NCBI RefSeq assembly: GCF_000220395.1
Contig: NW_004086325.1
Location: 1 to 44,688 of the forward strand
DNA length: 44,688 nucleotides
Source: Ichthyophthirius multifiliis
Lineage: Eukaryota > Ciliophora > Oligohymenophorea > Hymenostomatida
Reading direction: 5' to 3'
Positions within the stretch are counted from its first letter, which is position 1. Every line of letters begins with the position of its first letter. Shown here in pieces: positions 12,601-23,769 of the stretch. The translations under genes were made by a program, and so were the position numbers. The notes below the pieces were generated by a model, which saw only the letters and a program-made list of their open reading frames with translations, was not told where the DNA came from and did not search any database.

Positions 12601-12992
12601 TTATATTTCTTTTTCTATTTTAGGGCTTTTTTTATTAGGCGAATTAAATTTTGCAAAACCAGATGCAAGCATTTTAGAAACGCCTGGAAAAAATTTATTA
12701 GAAATACCATTTTATAATTAACTATTTGCTTTTAATTTAGTTGGAGAATTCGCTTTTTGTACTTTTTTACGATTACAAATTTTTTTTTATGAGTTTTTAC
12801 TTGAGCTTTAATTTGGGGTTTATTAAGAACTACTTAATTAATTGTTGGACTTCAAACTTATTTTACTTTTATCGTTTGTTGCTGTTTATTTTTTTTATTT
12901 TTTTAGATATTTTTGTTATTTTTTATTTCAACTTGTTGAAAATGGCGTGTGTGTAATTTTTTTATTGTATGATTTTTTTTGTATAGATACAT
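6813..12992 (-). CDS. Long coiled-coil protein, Gln/Glu/Lys-rich
   Basis: ATG at 12992, TGA at 6813-6815. Minus-strand exons: 12992-12491, 12379-12242, 12204-7737, 7690-7457, 7406-7319, 7274-7059, 7011-6935, 6888-6813; seven introns of 37-111 nt. The N-terminal ~170 residues are Ser/Asn/Gln-rich with basic patches such as NKFFPGVSKMLASGFAKF. Then come ~1500 residues of near-continuous heptad coiled coil, interrupted by a Ser/Thr-rich stretch near 10650 and a poly-Gln tract (9616-9662). The C-terminus is short and partly globular. Such proteins are usually centrosomal, basal-body, Golgi or cytoskeletal scaffolds; no specific orthologue is recognised. The frame slips at nine missing bases, all in A/T runs: 12867, 12196 (two), 11362, 10884, 10479, 10097, 9962 and 9269. 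Adding them makes exactly 1936 codons. The unbroken register of heptads around each slip argues that the protein is real. Confidence 0.75.
9616..9662 (-). repeat. (TTA)n on plus strand, coding poly-Gln
   Basis: Read on the minus strand this is a run of TAA codons in frame with the coiled-coil exon, giving about 14 consecutive glutamines. Confidence 0.8.
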
Positions 12993-13517
12993 TATTTTGT
13001 TTATATTAGTATTTTTTATTTAGTTTTCTTAATTTTTTTAATTTTTCTTTTTTGTTAATAAATTAAATAAATAGAAAATATTTATTTATTATTTATTTAT
13101 TTTATAAATTATTTTTTTGTAAAAAATTCAACTTTTGAAATATATATATTTCCTTTTATTTATATTCAATTATAAACTATAAAATTTATTATTTTATATC
13201 AATTCAAAATATTCCAAATATAAAAATATAATTTAAATATAAATTAAGTAAAATAAATGATCCATATATTAAATTAAAAATTTAGCATTTATATTTTATA
13301 ATAAATTATAAATTAAATTCATTATTTTAATATTAATATTCATTATAAAATATTTTTTTTATTCCTTATATTTTATTGTATAAATTATACTTTTTTTATT
13401 ACTAAAATATATTATGAAAAATATATTTTTTTTTAAATAAAACAAAAAATTATAAAAAAGCTTCTAGAATTTTAATTTTAATAAAATGTTATATTTATTA
13501 TATTTTTCCATTAAATA
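12993..13517. other. Intergenic
   Basis: 525 bp between the start of the coiled-coil gene and the end of RPB12, both on the minus strand. AT-rich; it should hold the coiled-coil gene promoter. No motif recognised. Confidence 0.55.
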
Positions 13518-13743
13518 TCAAATAGCTTCATATTAAAATGGTTTTTTATCATCTCTTCTTTTTTTGTATAAAATATTTTTTTGACAAGAACTACATTAGA
13601 TTCTGTTTCTATCTTCTAAAATGACTTCTTTACCGCAATCTTTTTTATAAATATTTTATAGTAATTGTATATAATAAAAAATTACATCCACATATATAAC
13701 GAACACTTTAAGAATTTAAAGAACCTTAGTTTTCTTAATCCAT
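13518..13743 (-). CDS. RPB12: RNA polymerase I/II/III common subunit RPABC4 (RPB12)
   Basis: Exons 13743-13686 and 13639-13518 with a 46-nt intron; 59 aa, typical for this tiny subunit. The zinc ribbon reads YICGYCGKEVILEDRNRIQC then SSCQKNILYKKR: the CxxC...CxxC knuckles followed by the family hallmark (I)LYKKR. The intron splits the codon just after the first CG. The subunit is shared by all three nuclear RNA polymerases and bridges RPB2 and RPB3. The start is the only ATG upstream, with a 15-residue leader before the zinc ribbon. It has no frame break. Recognition is firm because cysteine spacing, length and the terminal basic motif all agree. Confidence 0.93.
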
Positions 13744-13873
13744 TTAAGTGTTATTTATTTTATTTTTAATTTTTAAATAATTTAATAACAAAAATAAAAT
13801 ATAATTATTAATTTTATATATTTCATTCTAATATTAAGATATACTCTTATTATTAGTAATATTAAAATAATAA

Positions 13874-13922
<49 letters not shown>

Positions 13923-14150
13923 TTATATAAATTTTTAAACATATATTTTTTTATATAATAAATACATATATATACATAATTTTTTATTTATTATTAAAAT
14001 ATTTTTATATATTAATTATAATTAATTGTTTTATTAATAAATTTATAATATAATATTATTTTTTATTTTTTTGTTAATATAACTATATTTAGCTATTTTT
14101 TATTTATATATATATATATCCATATTATTTATATTATTTTATATTATAAC
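13744..14150. other. Intergenic with (TA)n
   Basis: Contains a (TA)n tract at about 13878-13917 and otherwise AT-rich sequence. The left boundary of the next gene is not resolved, so part of this may be its 3' end. Confidence 0.45.
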
Positions 14151-16033
14151 AAATATTCTTTTATTTTTTTGACATATAATTTAATTTTTTTTTATAATAT
14201 TAGGCAACATAATTTATTTTGTTAAATTTTTCTTAATTTAACTGCGTATCCTTTGATATAAATTTATATCCATTAATATATCGTCAAATCATGCACATTT
14301 TTCTCATTAATTAATTATTTATAATCCTTTTTTTTTTGTTTAATACATCAAAATTTTATTTTTAATATTTAAAATCATATTTGCAATTTCCTAAAATACC
14401 TTTTATTTTTAGCTTTTAATTTTTATTCCTTCATATTTAAAGTTATTTTTCTTGTTAAATTTTATTATTTATCAATTTTTTTTCTAAATTTAAAATAAAT
14501 CGTATTTAATACTCAGCTACTCCTTGAGGAGAAAAAAAATTGACTGAAAGTACTTTTTTCAATCTCTTTCTTTGCTATTATGTTTAAATTACTGTTTTCA
14601 TCACCCCTTAATGCTATAAAATCCAAGCTTTTACTTTTTAGATTTTTTAAATACTCGGAAATCAATTTTATCGTTTATTAATGGAATATATGTTGAAAAT
14701 AATGCTATTTTTAATTTTGATTATAAATTTTATTTATTATAAATTAATAATTGTTATAATAATTTTTAATTTTATATATATCTTGATATTAATTTTTTAA
14801 TAATATTTAAACTAATTTTTTTATATTTTTATTAAAACGAAACTTTAAATTTAATAAAAATGTTAAATACAATTTTTTCTTCAGTTAATATTTTTGATTC
14901 CTTAATTTTTAAGCCCAACATAAAGAAATATATATTAAGGAGTTTTTAAACATTAAATAAATATTTATTTTCCATATTATTAATTTTTTATTGTTATTGT
15001 AAATCAAAATTTATCTTCATTATTAAAAGTTCTTTCTTAATGTCTAAAAACAAATAATAAATAATATTTATTAAATCTATTATTATTAATAATATTATAT
15101 AATTTTTACTTATTCTCATTAGATCAATTAATTATATAAATTTTGTCTTAATATAAATATTCATTATTTTCTTTATGTGAAATATTAATTAAAGATTTCA
15201 AATTTCGGTAAATTAATTTTTTAATTATATAATAAAATTTATGTTTATAATGTAAAATTTTTTTTAAGAAAGATTATTATATAAATTAATTTATAAGATA
15301 TATTTTTTCTGATATCTTCTAACTATTATCCTATAATTATTTATTATATATATATATAAATTATTAAAATATATTTTAAGAAAAAAATATATATGTAAAA
15401 TAAAAATTAACATAAATTAAATTTACTAAAATTTTTGGAACAGCAAGCATCATTTATGTCATTATAATTTAAATTATAAAAAGTTTAAAATCTTTAAAAA
15501 AATATAATCCTATTCCATATCAAAAGCTTACATATTTAAATATTCCTTATCATATATACTATTTTTAATTTCTTCTGAAAAAAAATTAAATTAATTAAAA
15601 TAATTTGTTATTATAATATTTCTATAATTTTCATTAATATATAAAGATTTTTGTATTTGTTATAAATTTATATTTTATTAAATATCATATATTTTTTTAA
15701 TATAATTTTTTTATGATATCTATATTTTATAAAATTATTTACAATATCCTATAAATATTTAATAATTTAATTAGTAATTTCTGTATTAAATTTTTATAAT
15801 GATATAAAAATTATAAAGATTTTCTCAAAACTCTTTACTTGGTTTAAATACATTTTTTATTCCTTTTTTTAAACCAATAAAATTTATAAAAGCAATTTAA
15901 TTATAAAAAAAAAAAATGAATTAATATTATATTTATTTAAATACCTTAATTTTAATTTAGATAAACTCTAAATAAAATCTTTAACTATTTTTTGATATTA
16001 TGTATTATATGGATTAATTTATTGGCCAACCAT
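14150..16033 (-). CDS. Unrecognised protein gene, boundaries and frame uncertain
   Basis: Coding-like sequence is visible in several stretches. It starts at ATG 16033 with GQQINPYNTQYQKIVKDF and a basic Lys/Arg/Leu-rich helix. Near 15500 there is NSIYDKEYLNMQAFDMEQ, near 14900 LGLKIKESKILTEEK, and near 14650-14540 LKSKSLDFIALRGDENS. The last is followed by a basic coiled segment and, near 14280, HDLTIYQWIQIYIKGYAV. GT-AG candidates join some pieces, but several junctions need one or two extra bases in A/T runs and no TGA was placed with confidence; 14150 is a soft end. No family is recognised. It could be one gene of about 500 residues or two adjacent genes. Confidence 0.4.
15839..15877. repeat. 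Short inverted repeat near an intron end
   Basis: TTGGTTTAAA (15839-15848) and TTTAAACCAA (15868-15877) are perfect 10-bp arms. They straddle the proposed 3' splice site of the first intron of the unrecognised gene. Confidence 0.6.
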
Positions 16034-16256
16034 TTTTTAATTTTAATTATATTAATAAAATATTATTTTATTAATATTTATATTTTTATAGTATTATTAA
16101 AGATGAGAACGAAAATAAATATCATGTATATTCATTCAATCATTTTAAAATTATAAGAATGAAAACAAAATTATTTAATAGAAATATATGTATTAAATAT
16201 TTTATATGTAAAAAAAAAATTAATTAATATTTTATTAAATATTTTAAAATAATATA

Positions 16257-16289
<33 letters not shown>

Positions 16290-16343
16290 ATTACATATAA
16301 TAGTATTAATAATATATAATTTGAATATAATAAAATAAAATAA
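16034..16343. promoter_or_regulatory. Divergent intergenic spacer with (TA)n
   Basis: 310 bp between the starts of the unrecognised gene (-) and PARN (+). Contains (TA)n at about 16266-16289. It is a promoter region by position only. Confidence 0.35.
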
Positions 16344-17946
16344 ATGAAGATAAATAAATTTAATGTTTAATAAAATTTATAATTTATTTAATAATGTATT
16401 CATTAATCTGATTATTTATCTATAGATTTTGAGTTTACTGGAACTTAAATTCATAAAAATACCAAAATTAATAATATTGATACTGTATATTCTACAAATC
16501 AATTTTATTTTTAATAATAAATTATTATTTTATAGACATAGTAAAGATATTGGAAAATAAGTCAAAACGTGAAAAGTTTTTTTCCTATTTAGTTAGGAGT
16601 TTGTGGATATAAAATCTATAATTAAGAAAAAAAGTAAATTAATGAAAAAAATATTTTTTTATTTAAATATAAAATAAAAAATTAATTTAATTTGGATTTA
16701 ATTATTTAATTAAAAAAGAATTGAATGTTTTCCATTTAACTTTTTTTTTTCCTTATCAAGCGATTATTTATAGCCCTTTTATCAAAATGTAAAATTTTAT
16801 AATTAATACTATTTAAAATAAAATATTATATTTATATTTTTCCTATAATTTTTGAGGTTGGCACTTTAAATTTTATGAAATAACATTAATTTGATCTAAA
16901 TGAAATTTATTAAAAAGGTCTATAGACTATATAATATAACTAAAAAGAGTAATAAAAAAAATGAAATCCAATAAAAATATTTAATTTATATATATATAGT
17001 AAATAAGTTAAAAATATTTAATAAAAAAGTAAATTACTTAGTTTAGAAGATTTAGAATTATAAAGTTTATCAAATACAAAAGAAAACAATAATTTTAATT
17101 AATCTTCTAACATCTAGTTATTAGAGTTATTAATTTAAAGCAAAAAACCTTTGATTTTCCATAATGGATTTTCTGATTTACTTTATGTTTAAATTAATAT
17201 ATATATAAATAAATTTTAAAATTTTAATATTTTTAGTAAAGCTTTACTAATATTTTATAGATAATTTACCAGAAAATGTGATTTAATTTAAACATGAATT
17301 TCAGAAATATTTTCCAGTAGTTTACGATACTAAATTTATTTTAAATTCCTCTTAAAATTTAAAAAAGCAAGTTGATTATAATACTGAGTTAAGATATGCT
17401 TTTGAAAGTTTAATTAAATATAAGAATATTAAAAACTAAATAACTATAAATGAGAAATTTTAAAATTATTACTAATTAAATACTTTGTAAAATCAAAATA
17501 AATCCCATGTAGCTTCTTATGATGCGTTAATGACAGGTTATATATTTTTTAAATGCTTGGAGATTTTAAATATTGATAAATAAGAATTATAAAGCTTTTT
17601 TCAGAACAGAGTTTTTATGCCACTTTTATAATAAACATTTAATATTTCTTATCAAAATAAAAATGAAAAAATATAAGTATTTCATGTAAAATTATTGAAT
17701 TGCGAATCTGAAGAAAATGATAATATTAGATAATAATTAATTAAATAATATTTTAATTCAGATTACATTTGTTAAGTTTATTTTGGAAATGAAAAAGAGT
17801 TTTTAGTTTATGTTAATGAATATGATAAATATTAAGAAATTCAATAATCATTAATTGATTTGAATCATATTAATATTTTAAATATTTAAGATAGATTTTT
17901 TTAGGTGAAAACATATTAGAAATATATACAGGATAAAAATAATTGA
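16344..17946 (+). CDS. PARN: Poly(A)-specific ribonuclease (PARN), DEDD deadenylase
   Basis: Six exons: 16344-16484, 16536-16633, 16719-16788, 16857-16948, 17000-17186, 17242-17946; 430 aa with no frame break. Exo motif I is SIDFEFTG with Asp28 and Glu30, the same numbers as in human PARN. The family block LNFMKQHQFDLNEIYQKG matches the FLxxxxFDFNKxxxxGI element. Exo II is LIFHNGFSDLLYLYQYF (catalytic Asp), and Exo III is SHVASYDALMTGYIFFK with the His and Asp of the DEDDh type. All four acidic residues and the His are present, so it should be an active, magnesium-dependent 3' poly(A) exonuclease. It is shorter than animal PARN: the inserted R3H region and the long C-terminal RRM tail are not evident. 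It converges with the SEC14 gene, whose stop is 117 bp away. Confidence 0.93.
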
Positions 17947-18062
17947 ATATTTATGTTTAATTATAAAAACAAGTATATATTTATTTTTATCTAAAAATAA
18001 AGTTAAATATTATTTTTTATTTTATAAAAGTTTCTTATATTAAATGTATTTATATATATAAT

Positions 18063-19634
18063 TCATTAATTTTAATTTTTTATAGATTCTTAATTTTTTT
18101 AGTAAAACCTTTATGATCTAATAAAAAAATAATTTGGATTATAGTTTTTTTAATTACTAAAGGCTAAAATTTCATTTACTTAATTTTTATTTTGTACTTT
18201 TTAAGGAATTTCAGGTTCATTCGAAAAATTAAATTAAAAATTAGTTTTTACTTTTTTTATATATATCATCATTATTAATACTTATTTTAAAAAAATAAAT
18301 AAATATTACCTTCATTTAATTCTGAATTATTTTATTGAAATACTTCTTAGAATTAAGATTACGTTTTTTATTACTAATTATCCTTTTTATTTTCTTATAC
18401 TTCTTAGTTTTCTATTTAATTTTTCTAGTAATCAACTTAAATATTTTTTTCTTAAAATTTATCAATAATATCTTTCAAAATAATATTTTATTCAAGTTTA
18501 TTATTTTAATATTAATTGTAATATTCTTCTTCTGTTATTATATTATTTTCTTAATATTAATTACTAATAATTCTCGGAGGCCTAAAATAAATTAAAAAAA
18601 TCAAACAAAGTCCTTAAGTAAATAATATTATAAAAAAAAAAAAAAACCAAAAATTATTAATTAAAGGTTCTGCTTTTCCACCATAAGTAGTTTCAATTTA
18701 TGAAGGATTAGAGTGCTCAAACAAAGGTGTAGGCAAATTATTATTATAAAATCTTATTTTATTTATTGTATTTTCATGTAAAAAACTCTTAACAATTTAA
18801 TAAGGAAAATAAATCGATGAAGGAGAGTTAACAACATAAGACGCAAACAATCTACTTCTGTAATTTTAAGATAAATATTACATGATTTATTTTAAATACA
18901 AAACCAAACTATTAAGTCCAATAGATTTCAAATCTATAATCACAATCCAGTTCTCGATCTATTAAATAATAAAGATCCAGACATTGTTTTTTTGTTTTAC
19001 TTATCCTTATAAAAGTAAGTTTTTTATAATGAATTCGAAAAAGTATGTCATACTATCTAATATTTAATTTATTTTTATATTCTTTAAATCGAATCTTTAG
19101 ATATTTAAAACTATTATTGGTCGAAATTTCATGTCTCTTCCATGAACATAAAATAATCCACTTTACTAATTTATTGTTTTAAATATTTTTTTAAATTATT
19201 TTTTATTTAGAATTTTATTATACTAATATTTGATAGGTATCATCATTCAATTAAGGAGGAATATTTTGAATTCGCCATTGTTAATGTAATTACATATATG
19301 ATATAGTGTTTTTAATATTAAATTAATTAGCATATAAAAATCGTAATTTTCTTGATTCGGTCCACCAGTCCATTAAACAAATATTTTATTTATTTATTTC
19401 ATTGTTCAAAATGCTTAATTATTCTATTTCAAAATAATCTAAATTAATATGTCCTTCAAAAATATAACGAATAGCATTCTTTTCATTTCCAATTTTTTAA
19501 TCTTTATCTATTATTATTAAAAAAAAAATATTTTATAATTCTTATTTTAAATATAAATAACATGTTGGAAAATATAAAAATGCTGAATAAGGAATTAAAG
19601 GAAATTAATCTAATTAAAAAATGTTTGTATTCAT
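18063..19634 (-). CDS. SEC14-like protein with CRAL-TRIO lipid-binding domain
   Basis: Exons 19634-19224, 19165-18648, 18581-18310 and 18250-18063; 462 aa, TGA at 18063-18065, no frame break. The CRAL-TRIO N-terminal helices read RKLRFLYANQFNIKNTISYM then WRIQNIPPQLNDDTYQIL. The lipid-binding core follows: SGLFYVHGRDMKFRPIIVLN, then NNVWIFIIQQIENWIVIIDL, YRSRLFASYVVNSPSSIYF and the closing ETTYGGKAEPL. Family members move or present phosphatidylinositol and other lipids between membranes. The C-terminal ~150 residues, from the second intron on, are Q/N/E-rich and disordered, which is unusual for minimal SEC14 and suggests an added tail. The start codon 19634 gives an N-terminal region with several aromatic residues (FPLIPYSAFLYFPTCYLYL); it could be a short membrane-seeking segment. 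Confidence 0.88.
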
Positions 19635-19744
19635 AAAATGGATTTGTTAATTAAAAATAATAAAAAATATATTTATATATAAAATATATTATTTTATAAA
19701 TAATAATACCTTTTTAATAATTTTATAGTAAAAAATAATAATAT

Positions 19745-19781
<37 letters not shown>

Positions 19782-21192
19782 ATATTATTTTAATTTTTTA
19801 TTTTATAATTTATATTTATTATTTTTCAAAATATAATTAATAAATTTTTTATTACATATTACATATAAATATTTTTTTTGTTACTTTAACATTTAATGAA
19901 AAAAAAAAATTTATATACTTATTATAGATAACAAAAAATTAAACAAAATATTATTATATTTTATTTAATTTATAAAAGTGTGATAATATTTATAAATAAA
20001 TTATCAATTTATTAATATAGTTAAATTTATTATAAATAAATAAATTTTTATTTTAATATTAACTTTTTAAATATTTTATTCAATTCTATTAAAAATGATA
20101 TAAATAATAAAAAAATAAAACTAACTAAACAAAAATCAATTTAAATATTAAATATAGATATTTATTATTAAAAAATATATAATTTTAATTAAATTAACTT
20201 ATTTGTATATAAAATAAATGCTGAACCTCATTTATATATATTCTTTTATTTTTGAAATATGTATAATTTTAAACAATTGAAAATTCTAATACATCCTTTG
20301 AAAGCATTTCAAAATATTAGTAATATAAATGTTAGTAAATAACTAAAATTTATAATGGACAAATTTATTATTAATAAAATCATATTTATTCAATTTTTGT
20401 TATTATATAAATAAAAATCCTAAAGTTAAATTAAGAATATTTATTTAAAATTAAAAATACTAAAATCAAAATTAAAAAATACACAAAAAAAGTTTAATAT
20501 AAAAATTTTAAATGAATTCTAATTATTTAATATTTGATTTATATTAATTTTTTATAAAGATTCTATTTTTTATTTTTTATGTATTAAATGTATTAAAACT
20601 CTATTTATAATAAAGCTAAACCAATATATATTTTAGTCACTATTAATTTTTTGAAAAATAAAATTACAGTAAATTAAATAAAATGTGAATAAATAATAAT
20701 CAATTTTATTTTGTACAAACAAAACTAAAGAATTTATAAAATCTTTAGTAATATAATAATTGTATTAATTTTTTTATTTTTAGTTTTATTTAATTATTTT
20801 AATAATAAAAATTGTGTATATAATATAGTTAAATTGTTTAATTATATTTTTATTAATATTTATCAAATTTTATTCTTTAAGTTATCAATTAACAATATTT
20901 ACAAATAAACATTAAAATCATTTGTTAATTAAAATATTGTTTTCTTATTTAAATTTATATTTTTGAGAGATATATGAAATTAGTATTTTTAATAAATTTT
21001 TTAAATAATCTATATATTCGAAAAATCAATTGTATTTACTAAAAAAAAAATTTTTTCTATATTTGTATAAAATTAATTATATTATTATTTTGTATTTTTT
21101 ATTTTTTATAAAAAAAAATAAAAAAAATTAAATTATTAAAAAAATATAAAAAGAAATCAAAAAGAAAATAAAATAAAAGATATTAGATATAA
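19635..21192. other. Long intergenic region with (TA)n
   Basis: 1558 bp between two divergent genes. It has (TA)n at about 19746-19778 and long A and T runs. No reading frame with protein-like composition was found on either strand. Confidence 0.6.
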
Positions 21193-22101
21193 ATGGTATT
21201 TAAAAAAAAAATATTAACTAATAAAACATATATTTTAATAAATTATAAAGCAAAAGTCCAACGATTAAATAATAGAAGAAGAAGTTCATATATTAGAAAA
21301 TTGTAAAGAATGTCTAAAATTATTAAGAGATTGTTAATTATGCAAGTCAGATCCAACTTTAGATATTTTATTAAAAAAATATCGTACTCTAGGCGCATTT
21401 GAAGATATTTTATCAAAATCACCTTCAAAAGAAAAAGAAAAGACCTGTATAATTTTTAAATACAAATAATTTATAAAATGTTTAATTGATATGAATAAAT
21501 TTAAATATTTAAAATAAACATATAATATTAATTATATAAAATTAGAAACTTTATAAAAAAAAAATAGTAGAAAATTAAAAGAATAAACTTTCAGACATAA
21601 CAAAAAATAACGAAGATTTAAATAAGAAAAAATAATAAAATACTTCTTCATAATATAAACCAAAATAAAAAAGAAGTAGATCATCTTCATCATAATCGCA
21701 GTAAAAATAAAGAATTAATTAAAAAAAATACGAATAAATGTATCAACTATTAATAATAATAATATATTTATTTTACTTTTTTTTCTTTTTTCTAAAAAAA
21801 AAAGGTCAAACTCCTCAAGTAAATCTAGGGCTTATAAAAACAATAATAATAATAATAATAGAGGGGGAAGTTATTATCCTAACCAGAGAAATTATTATCA
21901 TAATACAAACAGAGGTAATTATGATAATAGAAAATATAGAAGCAAATCACCAAATATAATTAGCAATAACAACAGATATCATTATAATTAAGGATTTAAT
22001 AAAATGCAAATAATAATTATTAACAATAAAAATAATAATATAGAAGAAATTCAAGATCACCTTATAGAAGATCACCCTAAAATTACAATAATAATAACAG
22101 C

Positions 22102-22132
<31 letters not shown>

Positions 22133-22583
22133 GTAAATATAAAGAAGAACGTAGGAGAACAAAATCAAGAACAAGAACAAATTCAAAGTTTATTTCTACT
22201 ATTTTTTTTTATTATTATTATTAAAAATATTTATATATATAATATAGAGATAATATAAAAAAACTTTCTTCATCAAGAAGTTCGAGCAGAGACATGCGTT
22301 TAAACAGAGATGGATATTAAAAAGAAGTAAAAATAGATATGATAATTATAAAAAGCAAAATAATAAAATATTTGAAAAAGAAAGAAGCTATTCAAATCAA
22401 GACAAGAATAAATAATATAGAAATAGAAGTCATTCAAAGTATTTATATTTAATATAAATTAATTATAGTCATATGTTTTTTTTTATAATTAGCTAATATG
22501 ATAATAAAAATAATAATAAAGATGAAGATGAAGTATAAAAATAACTTGAATAAGCAATTATTTAATAATTCTCGAATAAATGA
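21193..22583 (+). CDS. RS-domain (SR-like) protein, Asn-rich
   Basis: Exons 21193-21195 (only the ATG), 21251-21446, 21546-21739, 21805-22187, 22248-22438 and 22493-22583, TGA at 22581. The first intron follows the start codon directly. The N-terminus has a Cys-containing helical segment, CKECLKLLRDCQLC. The rest is built of Arg/Ser clusters (KRSRSSSSQSQQ, SNSSSKSRAYK, NSRSPYRRSP, SSSRSSSRDM) separated by Asn runs and Tyr/Gly/Arg repeats. The C-terminus is acidic and helical, KDEDEVQKQLEQAIIQQF. Such RS domains act in pre-mRNA splicing or nuclear speckles. No RRM is seen, so it is not a canonical SR protein and the exact identity is open. About four bases are missing in A runs across exons 3-5; with them the exons total exactly 354 codons. 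Confidence 0.7.
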
Positions 22584-22863
22584 TAGGAAAAATTAATTAT
22601 AACAAAAACATATAATAATAATAATTTTTTATTTTAAAACTGTTATTTAATTTTTCTAATCATTATAATTTTTTATTCTTTTTATTAAAAATATAATATA
22701 TTTATTAATCATATAATATGTATATAAATACAACGATTAGAACTAAATACACTTGCCTAAATAAATTTATTTTTTAAATAAAGTATTTATATTCTTTTTT
22801 TTTTAAATTAAAAAAATTTATATTTTTATGAAATTTTTCATTATTTTTTTAAAAAATAAATTG

Positions 22864-22916
<53 letters not shown>

Positions 22917-22952
22917 AATAAATTTATATTAACTAATAATAACAAAAAGTTA
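22584..22952. other. Intergenic with (TA)n
   Basis: Convergent spacer between the RS gene and the alveolin-like gene. It carries (TA)n at about 22869-22912 and long T runs. Confidence 0.55.
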
Positions 22953-23537
22953 TCAATTTAAATTATTTGTGTTATAGATATTTTTTTTTTTCTGCATTTA
23001 TTTATCTTTCATTTTTTTTAAAAACTTCTTTACTTGTTATAACAGGAAAATACCTAATATTATATTTATTTATAATAAGCAGAGTATGTAAATATAAACT
23101 AATATATATTATTTTAATTACTCTATTCTTTCTTTATATCTTTATACAGGAACATAATCTATATATGTATCATAAAAATCTTTAGGTTGATAATATGTTT
23201 AATGTTCTAAAACATAATAATCAATAACTGATTTTTCTTTAGGAATATATTTTTAATCCTACTATTATTCATAATATATTTCTTTTCTTAAATATGGAAC
23301 ATATTCTATATTAGGTTAATCATGTAGAGGTTATTATATATTTGCGTGATTGTTTTTTATATATCTATTTATAACTGGCTATTTGCTTTACTATATATTT
23401 TGAGAATTAATGGGATAGCCTTAATTTTATATAATATTATTGTTTTCTTGCTCTAAAAAAAAATTTTAATAGTTTAATTAATTATCGTATTTATTAATTG
23501 TATTAGAAACAGATCTTGGAGGAATAAAACGTGACAT
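22953..23537 (-). CDS. Alveolin-like cortical/epiplasm protein
   Basis: ATG at 23537. Exon 1 is 23537-23122, intron 23121-23054 (68 nt), exon 2 from 23053. The protein starts MSRFIPPRSVS and is Tyr/Pro/Val/Glu-rich. It contains IEYVPYLRKEIYYEQQ, KYIPKEKSVIDYYVLEHQTY and YIDYVPVQRYKERIEYFPV. These are charged 'E/D-Y-V-P-V' type repeats, as in alveolins and related cortical proteins that line the alveolar sacs in ciliates and apicomplexans. The intron splits the Glu codon inside RIEYFP, which supports the model. The last stop is not certain: an A11 run in exon 2 hides the frame, and TGA at 22953-22955 is reached if two bases are missing there. About 190 aa. The family call rests on motif style, not on a domain search. 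Confidence 0.6.
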
Positions 23538-23769
23538 TTATAAAATTTATATTCTTTTAGTCTTTTAGTATTAATAAATATATAAAAATATTTAAATTAA
23601 AATAAATATTATTCTTTAAAAAAAAAATTGTTATATTAATTTAATTATTTTTTATTATATATATATTTATATAGATATATATATATATATATATATATAT
23701 TTATTTTTAAAGTTTTTAGTAATCCTTACATCTATTATCTTTAAAATATATATATATAATCTTTAAAAT
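23538..23769. other. Intergenic with (TA)n
   Basis: Between two genes on the minus strand; (TA)n at about 23674-23701. Probably holds the alveolin-like promoter and the end of the kinase transcript. Confidence 0.45.

Noticed and set aside
18335-18595. Hydrophobic plus-strand frame that looks like membrane segments
   Set aside because: It is the complement of Q/N/E-rich exon 3 of the SEC14 gene, whose splice phases and stop are consistent. The same reason removes the hydrophobic frames at 8818-9018, 10349-10579 and 12741-12956 opposite the coiled-coil gene.
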